Assembly (NCBI GenBank): GCA_903909435.1
Contig: CAIVVT010000166.1
Coordinates: 1 to 64,000, forward strand
Reading direction: 5' to 3'
DNA: 64,000 nt
Source of the DNA: an uncultured Acidobacteriia bacterium
Lineage (GTDB): Bacteria > Acidobacteriota > Terriglobia > Bryobacterales > Bryobacteraceae
Positions 35,359 through 44,365 of the stretch are shown one piece after another. A program made the translations under genes and the position numbers. The notes beneath the pieces are model-generated. The model worked only from the letters and a program-made list of their open reading frames with translations, did no database searches and was not told the origin of the DNA. Position 1 is the first letter of the stretch. Each line of letters starts with the position of its first letter.

Positions 35359-36537
35359 TTGACCGAAAAACTGAACTTGCCCGCAGTCCAGGTGACCCGC
35401 CGCGGCGAGGAACGCATCGAGTCAGGCCACCTTTGGATCTACGAGGCGGACATCGCCGGACGAGGCGGCGCCAAGGGTGGCGATAGTGTCCGAGTGGTCA
35501 CGCAGCGCGGCCGCAACGCAGGAGTTGCACATTACAGCGACTCCTCGAAGATCCCGCTGCGCCTGCTGTCGCGCCACGCGGAGATGCCGGATCGGGCGTT
35601 CTTCCTGCGGCGGCTCAAGCAGGCCGTGGACCATCGCAAACGGGTGGTGCTGAATTCGGATGCATACCGTCTGGTTCATGCCGAGGGCGATCTGCTGCCC
35701 GGCCTGATCGTGGACGTTTATGGCAAATCCGTCGCAGCTCAGTTTCTGACTCAAGGCATGGAACGGGCACGCGGCGAGATCGGCTCGTGCCTCGAAGAGC
35801 TTCTGCATCCCGAGAGCATCGTGGCGCGCAATGATGTCCCGTCCCGCAAGCACGAGAAGCTATCGGAGACGCCGGAGATGCTGCTGGGAGCGGAGCCGGG
35901 TCGCGTGCCCGTCCACGTGAACGGACTCACCTTGCTCGCCGACGTGCTGCACGGGCAGAAGACGGGCGTGTATCTCGACCAGCGTGAGAATTACGTCGCC
36001 GCCGCGCGCTGGGCGCACGGCAGGGCGCTCGATTGCTTCACCTCAACAGGCGGATTCGCGCTGCATATCGCATCGAAATGCGATTTCGTGGAGGCTGTGG
36101 AGTCGGCTCCCGCGGCGCTCGATGCGGCCCGCGCTAACGCGGCAGAGAACGGCATAGAGAACATCAGTTTCCGTGAGGCCGACGTTTTCGACTACCTGTC
36201 TGGCTGCGTTCAGGCGCGGCGCAAGTTTCAAACCGTCGTGCTGGACCCGCCCGCCTTCGCCAAGTCGAAGACAGCCGTCGAGGGCGCCTTGCGGGCTTAC
36301 CGCGAGATCAATTTGAAGGCGTTGAAACTGCTGGACACCGGCGGTGTGCTCGTCACCTGCTCCTGTAGTTATCACATCAGCGAATCGGCGCTGCTCGAAA
36401 CCCTGGCTGAGGCCGCCCTCGAGGCGGGCAAAACACTGCGCGTTCTCGAACGTCGATCACAAGCTCAGGACCACCCAGTACTGTTGACCGTACCAGAAAC
36501 GCTGTACCTGAAGTGCCTGATTGTTGAAGCGCTATAA
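35359..36537 (+). CDS. rlmI: Class I SAM-dependent rRNA methyltransferase, RlmI-like
   Basis: 392 residues with an N-terminal PUA domain (QVTRRGEERIESGHLWIYEADI), an EEHEE-like linker and a Rossmann methyltransferase. Motifs are LDCFTSTGGFALHIA (SAM binding), EAVESAPAALDAARANAAENG, FREADVFDYL, VVLDPPAFAKSK and VTCSCSYH with the catalytic Cys region. RlmI methylates C5 of C1962 in 23S rRNA; RlmK-type and related enzymes share the layout. Starts with TTG 35359, one base after the htpX stop TAA, which suggests translational coupling. The rRNA target is inferred from the family. Confidence 0.92.
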   Translation: MTEKLNLPAVQVTRRGEERIESGHLWIYEADIAGRGGAKGGDSVRVVTQRGRNAGVAHYSDSSKIPLRLLSRHAEMPDRAFFLRRLKQAVDHRKRVVLNSDAYRLVHAEGDLLPGLIVDVYGKSVAAQFLTQGMERARGEIGSCLEELLHPESIVARNDVPSRKHEKLSETPEMLLGAEPGRVPVHVNGLTLLADVLHGQKTGVYLDQRENYVAAARWAHGRALDCFTSTGGFALHIASKCDFVEAVESAPAALDAARANAAENGIENISFREADVFDYLSGCVQARRKFQTVVLDPPAFAKSKTAVEGALRAYREINLKALKLLDTGGVLVTCSCSYHISESALLETLAEAALEAGKTLRVLERRSQAQDHPVLLTVPETLYLKCLIVEAL

Positions 36538-36560
36538 GCCCTGCGCGGGGCTCTCTGCTT

Positions 36561-36625
36561 CTACTGGCTCCCTGACGGTCGCCGCTCCGATCGGGTCGGA
36601 GCCGCGACCGTCAGGGAGCCGGTAG
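36561..36625. repeat. Long cruciform (REP-like) palindrome
   Basis: A 21-bp stem, CTACTGGCTCCCTGACGG.. paired with ..CCGTCAGGGAGCCGGTAG (36561-36581 with 36605-36625), has one wobble pair. The inner loop folds again as CTCCGA/TCGGAG. It fills the gap between convergent rlmI and the phosphoesterase gene. It lacks a T-run on either strand, so it may stop transcription only by structure, or be a dispersed repeat. No second copy was noticed in this window. Confidence 0.8.
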
Positions 36626-36644
36626 AAACGTCCTTCCGCTGGCC

Positions 36645-39218
36645 TCACCGCCCGCTTTTGGTGCTCGCCCGCTCCGGGTAAGGCGTCGACTCGCCCTTCG
36701 CATCCCGCCACAGAATGCGGTTCATGGTGGCGCTGGGTACGTCGTCGATGTGGTTAGGATTGAAGCGCATCGAGGCCAGCGCATCCGCGCGCGGACGGCC
36801 CGTGAGCGACTTCAGCGGCGGGTTCATCTGGTCCAGCGGGATCTTAGGCTGCAAAAGGGCGTAGGGCCTCAAATCGGCCTTGGCCTGGAAGACGCTGGTC
36901 ATGGCTCGCGCCGTGGCCAGGAATCGCGTGCGTGCCGGAATGCGGAAGATCTCCTGCACGGTCCGCACCAAACTGGTGTGGTTGTAGTGCGATGAGTCGA
37001 GCGCGCCGCGCCGCACGTGCGGTCCGATGGCGAGGCAGAGCGTTCTGTGACCGTCAACGTGGTCGACCCCGTCTTGCGCATCGTCCTCGGTCACCAGCAC
37101 CAGGGACTGCGCCCAGAATCGGCTCTTCGACAAGCCTTGGACCATCCGTCCCAGCGCCAGGTCGTTGTCGGCCACCATGGCCTTGGGTGTCGGGAACCCG
37201 GGATCCTTGCCCATGGTGTGATCAGAAGTCATGGTGATAATTGAAATCTCCGGAGCGCTCCCTGCCTGCTCCCACCTCTGCAGTCGTGCCAGGAACGCCT
37301 CGGCCCGGATCTGGTCGGTGATGTTCATGGTCGATGTCGGGTAGTCTCCGACCACCAGTTTGCCCAGCGCCGGCACGGCCGGACGCGCAGCCGCCACTTC
37401 CCGCCAGCGTCCCTGTTTGAACTTGTTCCAATGCTCGGTCCACCCGGGCAGATCGCTTTCGTTGATGTCTTTCACCGTGCTCGTGGCCGAATCCCACTGT
37501 GCGGGATTGGTGAGTTCGCCCATCAGCTTGACGTCGAGCGGGCGCGCCGCGCCCTGCCAGAAGAAGCCCGTTGGTGCGACCGTAAGCGCGTCGTCCATGT
37601 TCCACGAGTACCCGCGCGGCGAGGAGGCGAAGGACCGCTCCACGTAGTCGGAGACGAAGGCCATCATCAGCCATTGATGCCCGTCGAAACTGATCGCGCT
37701 CGACGTGTAGAAGTTGTCGAGCAGCACGAACTGCTCCGCCAGAGCATGCTGGTTGGGCGTCACATCCCGGCCGTACATCAGGAACTTCGAATTGCGCTCG
37801 CCGCGCGGAAGGTCGGAGAGCACTTGATCGTATGTCCGGTTCTCTTTGATGATCAGGAAGACGTGGCGAATGCCCAGCGAGGCGAGATTGGCGATGCCGC
37901 CCGCAGGTTCGAACTTCGGGGCGTTCCCGGCGCGCACCTCGCGTGTCCCGGCGTCCAGACGGCCCAGCATGGCGGGCGGGTAGGCCGACACGGCGCCTTC
38001 ACAGTTGCGTGAATTGTGCCCGCCATTTTGGTCCGCGTTCTTCCCTACACCTTTAATGGAGACCACCCGCAGCCCGCCGTCGGCGGTCGCCACCACGGAC
38101 ACGGGGAACCACGCGGAAGGCAGCATGCCAGCAAGACGCCAAGTCCGGCGCTCCGTCCAGTCGAAGACCGCCAGAGCGTTGAGACCTCCGCAAGCAATGA
38201 AGAGGCGTTTCCCAGCGGGCGAGAACGCGACCGAAACAGGCTGGCTACCGAAGGTGCCGTCAGGGTAGGACGGGACTTTCACTTCCACCCCCGTCATGCG
38301 GGCCGATTCGAAGACGGTAACCGAGTCGGAGTGGGCGTTGGCGACTGCCAGCATCGACCCATCCGCCGAAATCGTCACGGCTGAGGGGGCCAGGCCGGTG
38401 TCAACCTGGTGCGTCGTCCCCGCCTCGCCCGGTTCGATCACCGTCAGCGTCCCACTGGCCGTCGAACCCGTGGTGGCGTCGGTCAGGACCTTAGAACCCG
38501 CCGAGTAGGCCACCCGCCCGGAGGCATCTGCCGCCGTGGGTCTTCTGCCACCGCGATTGGCGACATAGATCTTCCCCGTCTGCCGGGACACGGCGATCGC
38601 CATGGGCGCCAGCCCCACGGGGATCTCCCTCAACAGCTTCCGCTCCGACGCTCCGACCAACCCCACCGTGCCGTTTGAACTCAATGAGGCATAGGCGAAT
38701 TTGCCGTCGGGCGAGAACGCCAAGCCCGCAGGCACAGGGTGTCCACGGAAGCTGATCCGCTCGGTCTTCTCGACGCTGCCATTCGCCCCCAGCGTCGCGA
38801 CAACCAACGCGTCGCCGTCCGAGCGCTCCGACTCGCAGGCCCATATCTCGATGGCGCCTGGACGGCTGGTTCCCGGGCGAAACGCGATCCCTCCATACGA
38901 GGTCGCTTTCGTAGCCACGGAACTGATCCGGGCCAGGGTGCTGGCATCCAGGATCTCGATGCCGTGCATGTTGAGAACAGCGATGAACCGGCCGGTCGGA
39001 TCGAGAACGCCTTCCACCGGCCGGCCCTTGATCTTGACGCTGTCACCCCATGGTCTCAGGATCTGGTTGGTCACCAGCACCGAGAAGCCTTCTTTCTGCG
39101 GACCGGCGAAGACCGCGTTCTTCAGGACGGGAAACAACGGTGCTTGCGCGGAGAAGATCGCCACGGCCGCGACGGCCAGCGTGGAGCAGGCGAGTAAGGT
39201 GAGCCGACTGAAAGTCAC
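36645..39218 (-). CDS. Secreted YncE-type propeller / phosphoesterase fusion
   Basis: 857 residues: a signal peptide (..LAVAAVAIFSAQA), a seven-bladed YVTN-like beta-propeller (~40-400; for example GKIYVANRGG, PSAVTISADGSMLAVANAHS), then a phosphoesterase domain of the phospholipase C / acid phosphatase superfamily. That domain shows IRHVFLIIKENRTYDQVLSDLP, TPNQHALAEQFVLLDNFYTS, VSDYVERSF, MTSDHTMG and VLVTEDDAQDGVDHVDGHRT, carrying the metal-binding Asp/His residues. It may hydrolyse phosphate esters in the periplasm. The substrate is unknown. The N-terminal propeller probably serves recognition. Its start is ATG 39218. Confidence 0.9.
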   Translation of the reverse strand: MTFSRLTLLACSTLAVAAVAIFSAQAPLFPVLKNAVFAGPQKEGFSVLVTNQILRPWGDSVKIKGRPVEGVLDPTGRFIAVLNMHGIEILDASTLARISSVATKATSYGGIAFRPGTSRPGAIEIWACESERSDGDALVVATLGANGSVEKTERISFRGHPVPAGLAFSPDGKFAYASLSSNGTVGLVGASERKLLREIPVGLAPMAIAVSRQTGKIYVANRGGRRPTAADASGRVAYSAGSKVLTDATTGSTASGTLTVIEPGEAGTTHQVDTGLAPSAVTISADGSMLAVANAHSDSVTVFESARMTGVEVKVPSYPDGTFGSQPVSVAFSPAGKRLFIACGGLNALAVFDWTERRTWRLAGMLPSAWFPVSVVATADGGLRVVSIKGVGKNADQNGGHNSRNCEGAVSAYPPAMLGRLDAGTREVRAGNAPKFEPAGGIANLASLGIRHVFLIIKENRTYDQVLSDLPRGERNSKFLMYGRDVTPNQHALAEQFVLLDNFYTSSAISFDGHQWLMMAFVSDYVERSFASSPRGYSWNMDDALTVAPTGFFWQGAARPLDVKLMGELTNPAQWDSATSTVKDINESDLPGWTEHWNKFKQGRWREVAAARPAVPALGKLVVGDYPTSTMNITDQIRAEAFLARLQRWEQAGSAPEISIITMTSDHTMGKDPGFPTPKAMVADNDLALGRMVQGLSKSRFWAQSLVLVTEDDAQDGVDHVDGHRTLCLAIGPHVRRGALDSSHYNHTSLVRTVQEIFRIPARTRFLATARAMTSVFQAKADLRPYALLQPKIPLDQMNPPLKSLTGRPRADALASMRFNPNHIDDVPSATMNRILWRDAKGESTPYPERASTKSGR

Positions 39219-39506
39219 CCAATCATTCTAGGTGACTGAGATTTCGGGAGCGTGTTGATCCGCAGAAGCCATTCAAAGGCGCGCGTGGCGACCCGTCCTG
39301 ACAAGCGTGGACAAAACCAAAAATGGCTGAAACTCAGCCGTTGCCGAGAATAGCCATTTATAAGTCAACAACTTGAAAAACACCTCGGCTGGAATTCAAC
39401 CATTTGGGCCTTTCTCTCACCCCATACCGATGTAACTTGCGCTTGCGGCGCACCGAAGTAGACGACCGTGCCGTTTGGAATGGCCGATAATGAGGATAGG
39501 CCTGCT
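39219..39506. other. Intergenic region with inverted repeats
   Basis: Divergent region between the phosphoesterase gene and the small membrane protein. Arms AAATGGCT (39321-39328) and AGCCATTT (39352-39359) form a perfect inverted repeat. It encloses GGCTGA-AAC-TCAGCC, so two alternative hairpins compete. No gene is seen. The repeat could be an operator or the leader of the 39507 gene; the evidence is only the sequence symmetry. Confidence 0.55.
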
Positions 39507-39893
39507 ATGAAAGTCGATACTTGGCTGAAATCGAATGTCTCCGACGGCAAAGAACTGCTGGATTCGGGATACGAAGGCGCGCACCGCGCCGTTAAGGAAG
39601 TGTTGCACGCGGAAGACGTTCAGGCCGACCTGACGCACGCCGCGCGCAACGCCTGGCGGGCGGCCGCAATTGGCGCCTGCGTCGGATCCATCGGCGGTTA
39701 CCTGGTCGAAGAGGAGAAACCGATCCAGAGCGCGCTAGCGGGCGCATTGGTGGGCGGCGCGCTGGCTCTTGGCGGGCTGATGGTTTGGGGATCGCGGCGC
39801 TTAATCGCCGCCGCTGCGACTGGCGCTACCAGAAACGTCCAGGCCACCCGGGACGAGCAGTGGCTCGAACACAACCCTGTCGCGTATGGCTGA
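39507..39893 (+). CDS. Small membrane protein with glycine-zipper helices
   Basis: 128 residues: a polar helical N-terminus with many Asp/Lys/Ala (similar in style to YqjD/ElaB/DUF883 proteins), then two Gly-rich membrane helices, AAIGACVGSIGGYLVE and a longer one around SALAGALVGGALALGGLMVWG, and a short basic tail. ATG 39507 is preferred since GAGGATAGG lies just upstream; ATG 39480 is also in frame. A strong hairpin follows at 39944-39971. The DUF883-like relation is a guess from layout. The role is unknown. Confidence 0.7.
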   Translation: MKVDTWLKSNVSDGKELLDSGYEGAHRAVKEVLHAEDVQADLTHAARNAWRAAAIGACVGSIGGYLVEEEKPIQSALAGALVGGALALGGLMVWGSRRLIAAAATGATRNVQATRDEQWLEHNPVAYG

Positions 39894-39943
39894 AGCCTCG
39901 CGAATCCGGACCTGCGGCGACTAGCACCCGTCTAAATGAACTA

Positions 39944-39971
39944 GCCCGGTCTGGCAAAACCAGAACCGGGC
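39944..39971 (+). terminator. Probable intrinsic terminator
   Basis: GCCCGGTCTGG (39944-39954) pairs with CCAGAACCGGGC (39960-39971), with one bulged base and a five-base loop CAAAA. The trailing ATAATTTG is only weakly T-rich. It lies about 50 bp after the 39507-39893 gene. Confidence 0.7.
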
Positions 39972-40235
39972 CATAATTTGTTCACCCTCGAGTACGCTAG
40001 TAGCGCACCCACTAGTCAACTAAGCCCCGCTTGGGCAAATTTGGGATTCGCCTTACTGCTGGCTAGTCCCATCCTCCGATCACCGGCACGTTGGGGCGGC
40101 TTGAGCCACTCTCGGTATCACGCCCGGCACATCGCTCCTCACGTACAGGATATGATGCACAAGATAACACCCACGGACCAGAATACCGCACGAAAAATAA
40201 ACAAAAGATAAATTTCTTTTCGCGCCACTCTCGAA

Positions 40236-41210
40236 TCAGCGTCCACTCTTGTACCAACGCTCCACGACGTCCATGGCCGGCCGGCCCCACGGCGAGTGCG
40301 GGTTAGCCCGACCGTTCGTGCCCACTTTCCACCAATACACGCCTGCAAACCAAGGTTTGCGGTAGAAGGCGCTGAAAATCGCCTCGTAGCAGCGGACCTG
40401 CGTCTGCGGGGACGCCTCCGTACCGGAATCGTCCCACGGAGCGCGCTGAGCGTTCTTCACGGCAGCAAATCCCGCTTCCAGGAAGACGAGCGGCTTGGCC
40501 CAGCGCTTTTGGACCGCCTCAACCCGTTGCACCACCTGGGCAGTGTCCAGGTTGTCGGGCAGCGGGTAGTACTCGCTCAAGCCGATGAAGTCCAGCGCAT
40601 CCCAGAAGGCGACACCTTCGAATTCCTCGCCCTGTCCCGCACAATAGGTAACCAGTCCTTTATAGGTCCCCCTCGCCTGCGCAATCAGCTTGCGCCACTC
40701 CGGGGTGTAGCGGCTGAGCTTGACGAATTCCACACCCACGCACAAGATCTCGGCCCCCGAGCGCTGAGCATACTCGGCGTGGTGCTGGAGAAACCGGGCG
40801 TACTCGGCGAACCACTCCGCACGCTCCGCAGGCCGGTCGAACTGGAGATTCCCCGGGAAGCCGTGCGGTACCCATAGTTGCGGCTTCCACATCACCTTCA
40901 GGCCCTTCTGATGTGCCAGCGCAACCAGCTTCGCGACGTCTCCGCTTCGCTCCATGCCCATGTCGAAGCGGATGCGCGTCGAGCCTGCTGGTGCGAAACC
41001 GTACGGCACCAAAGCGATGGAGTTGACGCCCTTGGCGCGAAACTGATCGAACTGGCGTGCAGCGGATTCCGGATTGCCATACCCGTCGGGTCCTTCCGCA
41101 GTGAAACTCAGCCCGCGCTGAAAGAACACGCGGGGGGCAATCGGGGCACCCAACGCAAAGGCTGGCAGCAGGTTGGATGAAAGGAATTGTCTACGCCGCA
41201 TCGCCGCCAT
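40236..41210 (-). CDS. GH113-like TIM-barrel glycosidase, exported
   Basis: 324 residues with a Tat-like N-terminus (MRRRQFLSSNLLPAFALGAP) and a (beta/alpha)8 barrel. GVNSIALVPYGFAP, VMWKPQLWVPHGF, ILCVGVEFVKLSRYTPEWRKLI, FIGLSEYYPLPD and PLVFLEAGFAAVKNAQRAPWD match the pattern of GH113 and related GTA-type TIM-barrel hydrolases. The probable acid/base is the Glu of VGVEF and the nucleophile the Glu of FLEAGF. GH113 members cleave beta-mannan. Whether this one does is not shown here. It lies downstream of korAB on the same strand. Confidence 0.72.
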   Translation of the reverse strand: MAAMRRRQFLSSNLLPAFALGAPIAPRVFFQRGLSFTAEGPDGYGNPESAARQFDQFRAKGVNSIALVPYGFAPAGSTRIRFDMGMERSGDVAKLVALAHQKGLKVMWKPQLWVPHGFPGNLQFDRPAERAEWFAEYARFLQHHAEYAQRSGAEILCVGVEFVKLSRYTPEWRKLIAQARGTYKGLVTYCAGQGEEFEGVAFWDALDFIGLSEYYPLPDNLDTAQVVQRVEAVQKRWAKPLVFLEAGFAAVKNAQRAPWDDSGTEASPQTQVRCYEAIFSAFYRKPWFAGVYWWKVGTNGRANPHSPWGRPAMDVVERWYKSGR

Positions 41211-41260
41211 TCGCTTCGAGGGTAGGGCGGAACTCGGGTCTGCGTCCGCCCCGGGGCGGA

Positions 41261-42304
41261 TCAGCGCAACTCTTCCATCAACGAGTCCAGCATTTCGCGC
41301 GGCGGTCGCGTCGCCGGCTGCGGCAGCGTGGCGATCGGATCATCCACCGTGTTCAGCAACTCCAGGAAGTTCTCGCTGGTTGCGTCCAAATAGAGCACAC
41401 CCGTAAGCACCTCCTTGGCGTCTTTTGAGGCCTGAATGGTGGTCAGAGCCTTCAGCCGGTCGGTCGGATCGTAGTCGTGTTCGAGCTTGTGGAGACGCAG
41501 GCGCGAACCGTCGTGCATCTCGATGTCCTGCACCTGGCCCTCTTCGATCTCGACTTCAATGTCAGTGAAGTAGGGCACGAAATCGACCGTGTGCAACGGC
41601 TCGTCGTGGTCCTTCATGTAGCTGTAGCTCTTGGTCGAGCCCTCGTGATCGTTAAAGGTCACGCAGGGCGAGATCACGTCGATCACCGACAATCCACGGT
41701 GGGCGATGGCGGCTTTCAGGAGTGCCAGCAACTGGCGCTTGTCGCCGGAAAACGAACGCGCGACGAACGTGGCTCCGATTTGAATCGCCTCGACGCAGCA
41801 ATCCACCGGCTGCAAGTCGTTCACGACTCCGCTCTTCGACGTTGCGCCGGAGTCCGATGTCGCCGAGAACTGACCTTTGGTGAGGCCGTAAACGCCATTA
41901 TTCTCGATGATGTAGATCAGCGGCACGTTGCGCCGCAGCATGTGGATGTACTGCCCGATACCGATCGAGGCCGTGTCGCCGTCGCCAGTGACGACTATCC
42001 CAAGTAGCGTTTTGTTGGCCAGCATCGCCCCCGTCGCGACGGAGGGCGAGCGCCCATGCACGCTATTGAAACCGTGCGACATGCTTAGAAAGTAGGCGGG
42101 CGACTTGGACGAACACCCGATGCCCGAGAACTTCGCCACGCGCCAGGGCTCGATGCCCATTTCGAAGAAGCATTCCACCAGCCGCTCCGAGACGGCGTTG
42201 TGGCCGCAACCGGCGCAAAGCGTGGTCTTGGCGCCCTTGTAATTGAGCACTTCCAGGCCGATGCGGTTGGTCTTCTTGGGGGGCGCTGCAGGTGTGGTGC
42301 TCAT
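41261..42304 (-). CDS. korB: 2-oxoacid:ferredoxin oxidoreductase, beta subunit (KorB)
   Basis: A 347-residue thiamine-diphosphate subunit. The cluster or cofactor region CAGCGHNAV, the TPP motif VVTGDGDTASIGIGQYIHMLRRN with ENNGVYGLTKGQFSATS, and the four-Cys pattern (CAGC, GCSSKS..) agree with KorB/PorB. With KorA it converts 2-oxoglutarate or another 2-oxoacid plus CoA to acyl-CoA, CO2 and reduced ferredoxin. Its start overlaps the korA stop by four bases (ATGA), so translation is coupled. The oxoacid preference is inferred from the two-subunit layout. Confidence 0.92.
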   Translation of the reverse strand: MSTTPAAPPKKTNRIGLEVLNYKGAKTTLCAGCGHNAVSERLVECFFEMGIEPWRVAKFSGIGCSSKSPAYFLSMSHGFNSVHGRSPSVATGAMLANKTLLGIVVTGDGDTASIGIGQYIHMLRRNVPLIYIIENNGVYGLTKGQFSATSDSGATSKSGVVNDLQPVDCCVEAIQIGATFVARSFSGDKRQLLALLKAAIAHRGLSVIDVISPCVTFNDHEGSTKSYSYMKDHDEPLHTVDFVPYFTDIEVEIEEGQVQDIEMHDGSRLRLHKLEHDYDPTDRLKALTTIQASKDAKEVLTGVLYLDATSENFLELLNTVDDPIATLPQPATRPPREMLDSLMEELR

Positions 42305-44142
42305 AGTCCCTCCTGACGAATCACTTCCTCGGTCACGCTGCGGGCATCCAGCGGCAATCCGCTGTAGTGCCGGATACTGCGTAGTTTCGCCGTCAGTCGC
42401 GGGTCCAGGTCCAAACGCATCAGGCCCAGCAACTGGGCATCGCGGTTCTGGTCCACCACATACACGCGTTCGTGCTGCTCGATGAACGCCTGCAGTTCGC
42501 TTCCAAAAGGATACGCCAGCAGCCGCAGCGAGCCCGTCTCAATACCCGACTCCTCGCGCAGTTGGTCGCGGCTTTCTTCGCAGCCGTAGCGGGATGTCCC
42601 GCAGTAGACCAGACCAATCTTTGCGCCTTCCCGCAGGTGGACGATAGGACGCGGCGCAGCCAAGCTGATCGACTCGAATTTGCGCGAGAGCCGATCCATG
42701 TTGGCGACGTAATCGTCGGGCTTCTCGGTGTACCCCGCCTTCGCGTTATGGCCGCTGCCGCGCGTGAAGTAGGCCGCTGCGGGATGATTCGTGCCCGGCA
42801 GCGTGCGCCAGCCTACCCCATCGCCTTCGAGGTCGGCGTAGCGCATGAACCCACCCAGCCGGTCGAGATCTTCCTTGGCAAGCACTTTGCCGCGCTTTTG
42901 AGGCGCCTCGGGATACTCAAAAGCTTCGGCGGTCCAGTTGTTCATGCCTAGATCGAGGTCGGAATTGACGAAGACAGGCGTCTGAAACTCCTCGGCCAGG
43001 TCGAAAGCCGTCGTGGCCATGGAGAAACACTCCTCCGGCGACGAAGGGAACAACACCGGGTGGCGTGTGTCGCCATGCGACAGTACGGCGTTCTTGAGGA
43101 TGTCGCATTGCTGCGTTCGCGTTGGCAATCCGGTGGACGGCCCAACCCGCTGGATGTCCCAGATGACGGCTGGAATCTCCGCGTAGTACGCCAGCCCGAC
43201 GAACTCGGACATCAGCGAGATGCCCGGCCCCGAGGTCGCCGTCATGGAGCGTGCACCAGCCCAGGAAGCGCCGATCACCATGCCAATAGCCGCCAATTCG
43301 TCCTCGGCCTGCACCACCGCATAGGTCGCCTTGCCGGTCTCTTTGTCGATCCGGCAGCGCTTCATGTAGGAGATAAGCGTCTCCACCAGTGACGAAGACG
43401 GAGTGATTGGATACCAGGTGACCACCGTGACGCCGGCGAATACGCAGCCCATGGCTGCAGCCGAGTTGCCGTCGATGATGATCTTCCCGCCGTTCTCGTT
43501 CATCCTCTGGATGCGGAACGGGTCGCTCTTCACGAGGTTGTTGCGCGCATACTCCTCACCGGCTAGGACAGCGTTCCAGTTCAGCTCCGCCGCCTTCTGT
43601 TTACGCGCGCCGAACTGGCGCGTCAGCGCCTTGCGCACCTCGCCCATGTCGAGGCCCAGCAGTTGCGCGAGAACCCCGTCGTAAATCATGTTGCGCACCA
43701 GCTTGCGCAGCTTCGCCTCGGGGCAAACCGTCATCACCAGCTTGTCGAACGGCACCGGGTAGAAGTGCAGATCGCTCCTCCGCTCGTTCAGGCGGAGTGG
43801 CTCGTCGTACACCACAGCCGAACCCGGCGCGAGTTCATCCACATCCTCGTGCGCCGTCTCGGCGTTCATCGCAACGAGAAAGTCGATCTCTTTCTTGCGC
43901 CCGATGTAGCCGCGCTTGCTGGCGCGAATGGTGAACCAGGTAGGGAGCCCGGCGATGTTTGAAGGAAACAGATTCTTGCCCGACACTGGCACGCCCATCT
44001 GGAAGATGGTGCGCATCAATACGGTGTTGGCGGTTTGGCTGCCGGATCCATTCACGGTGGCCACTTGTATGCTGAAGTCGTTGGCGCGCTCCGAGGCTAG
44101 TCCGCCGCTCTGGGCGACTTCAGTCGAAAACGTTGCTGACAT
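42301..44142 (-). CDS. korA: 2-oxoacid:ferredoxin oxidoreductase, gamma-alpha fused subunit (KorA)
   Basis: 613 residues. The N-terminal third is the gamma domain (VNGSGSQTANTVLMRTIFQMGVPV, SKRGYIGRKKEIDFLVAMN). The rest is the alpha (pyrimidine-binding) domain: IIDGNSAAAMGCVFAGVTVVTWYPITPSSSL, VVQAEDELAAIGMVIGASWAGARSMTATSGPGISLMSE and AVIWDIQRVGPSTGLPTRTQQCD. This gamma-alpha fusion is typical of KorAB. ATG 44142 follows GAGGAGTGGGG. The long open frame upstream to 44496 overlaps the divergent DUF885 gene start and is not kept. It is cotranscribed with korB. Confidence 0.93.
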   Translation of the reverse strand: MSATFSTEVAQSGGLASERANDFSIQVATVNGSGSQTANTVLMRTIFQMGVPVSGKNLFPSNIAGLPTWFTIRASKRGYIGRKKEIDFLVAMNAETAHEDVDELAPGSAVVYDEPLRLNERRSDLHFYPVPFDKLVMTVCPEAKLRKLVRNMIYDGVLAQLLGLDMGEVRKALTRQFGARKQKAAELNWNAVLAGEEYARNNLVKSDPFRIQRMNENGGKIIIDGNSAAAMGCVFAGVTVVTWYPITPSSSLVETLISYMKRCRIDKETGKATYAVVQAEDELAAIGMVIGASWAGARSMTATSGPGISLMSEFVGLAYYAEIPAVIWDIQRVGPSTGLPTRTQQCDILKNAVLSHGDTRHPVLFPSSPEECFSMATTAFDLAEEFQTPVFVNSDLDLGMNNWTAEAFEYPEAPQKRGKVLAKEDLDRLGGFMRYADLEGDGVGWRTLPGTNHPAAAYFTRGSGHNAKAGYTEKPDDYVANMDRLSRKFESISLAAPRPIVHLREGAKIGLVYCGTSRYGCEESRDQLREESGIETGSLRLLAYPFGSELQAFIEQHERVYVVDQNRDAQLLGLMRLDLDPRLTAKLRSIRHYSGLPLDARSVTEEVIRQEGL

Positions 44143-44365
44143 TACGCCCCACTCCTCTGACACGAAGTTGGTATTGATTATAGCTCCCAATGAAGTACGG
44201 ATTGGGGCGACATTCAGCCAATTCCCCGCCCTCACCCGGAACCGGGGCAGTTCCAGTGGAAAGAACGCACCTGGCGGGAGATCGAGCGGCGTGAGTTGGT
44301 CCCTTGCGGCAACCGCGAGCGGCCGGGTGCCTCTCCACCCGCAGCGTTGATACACTGTCGCTGTC

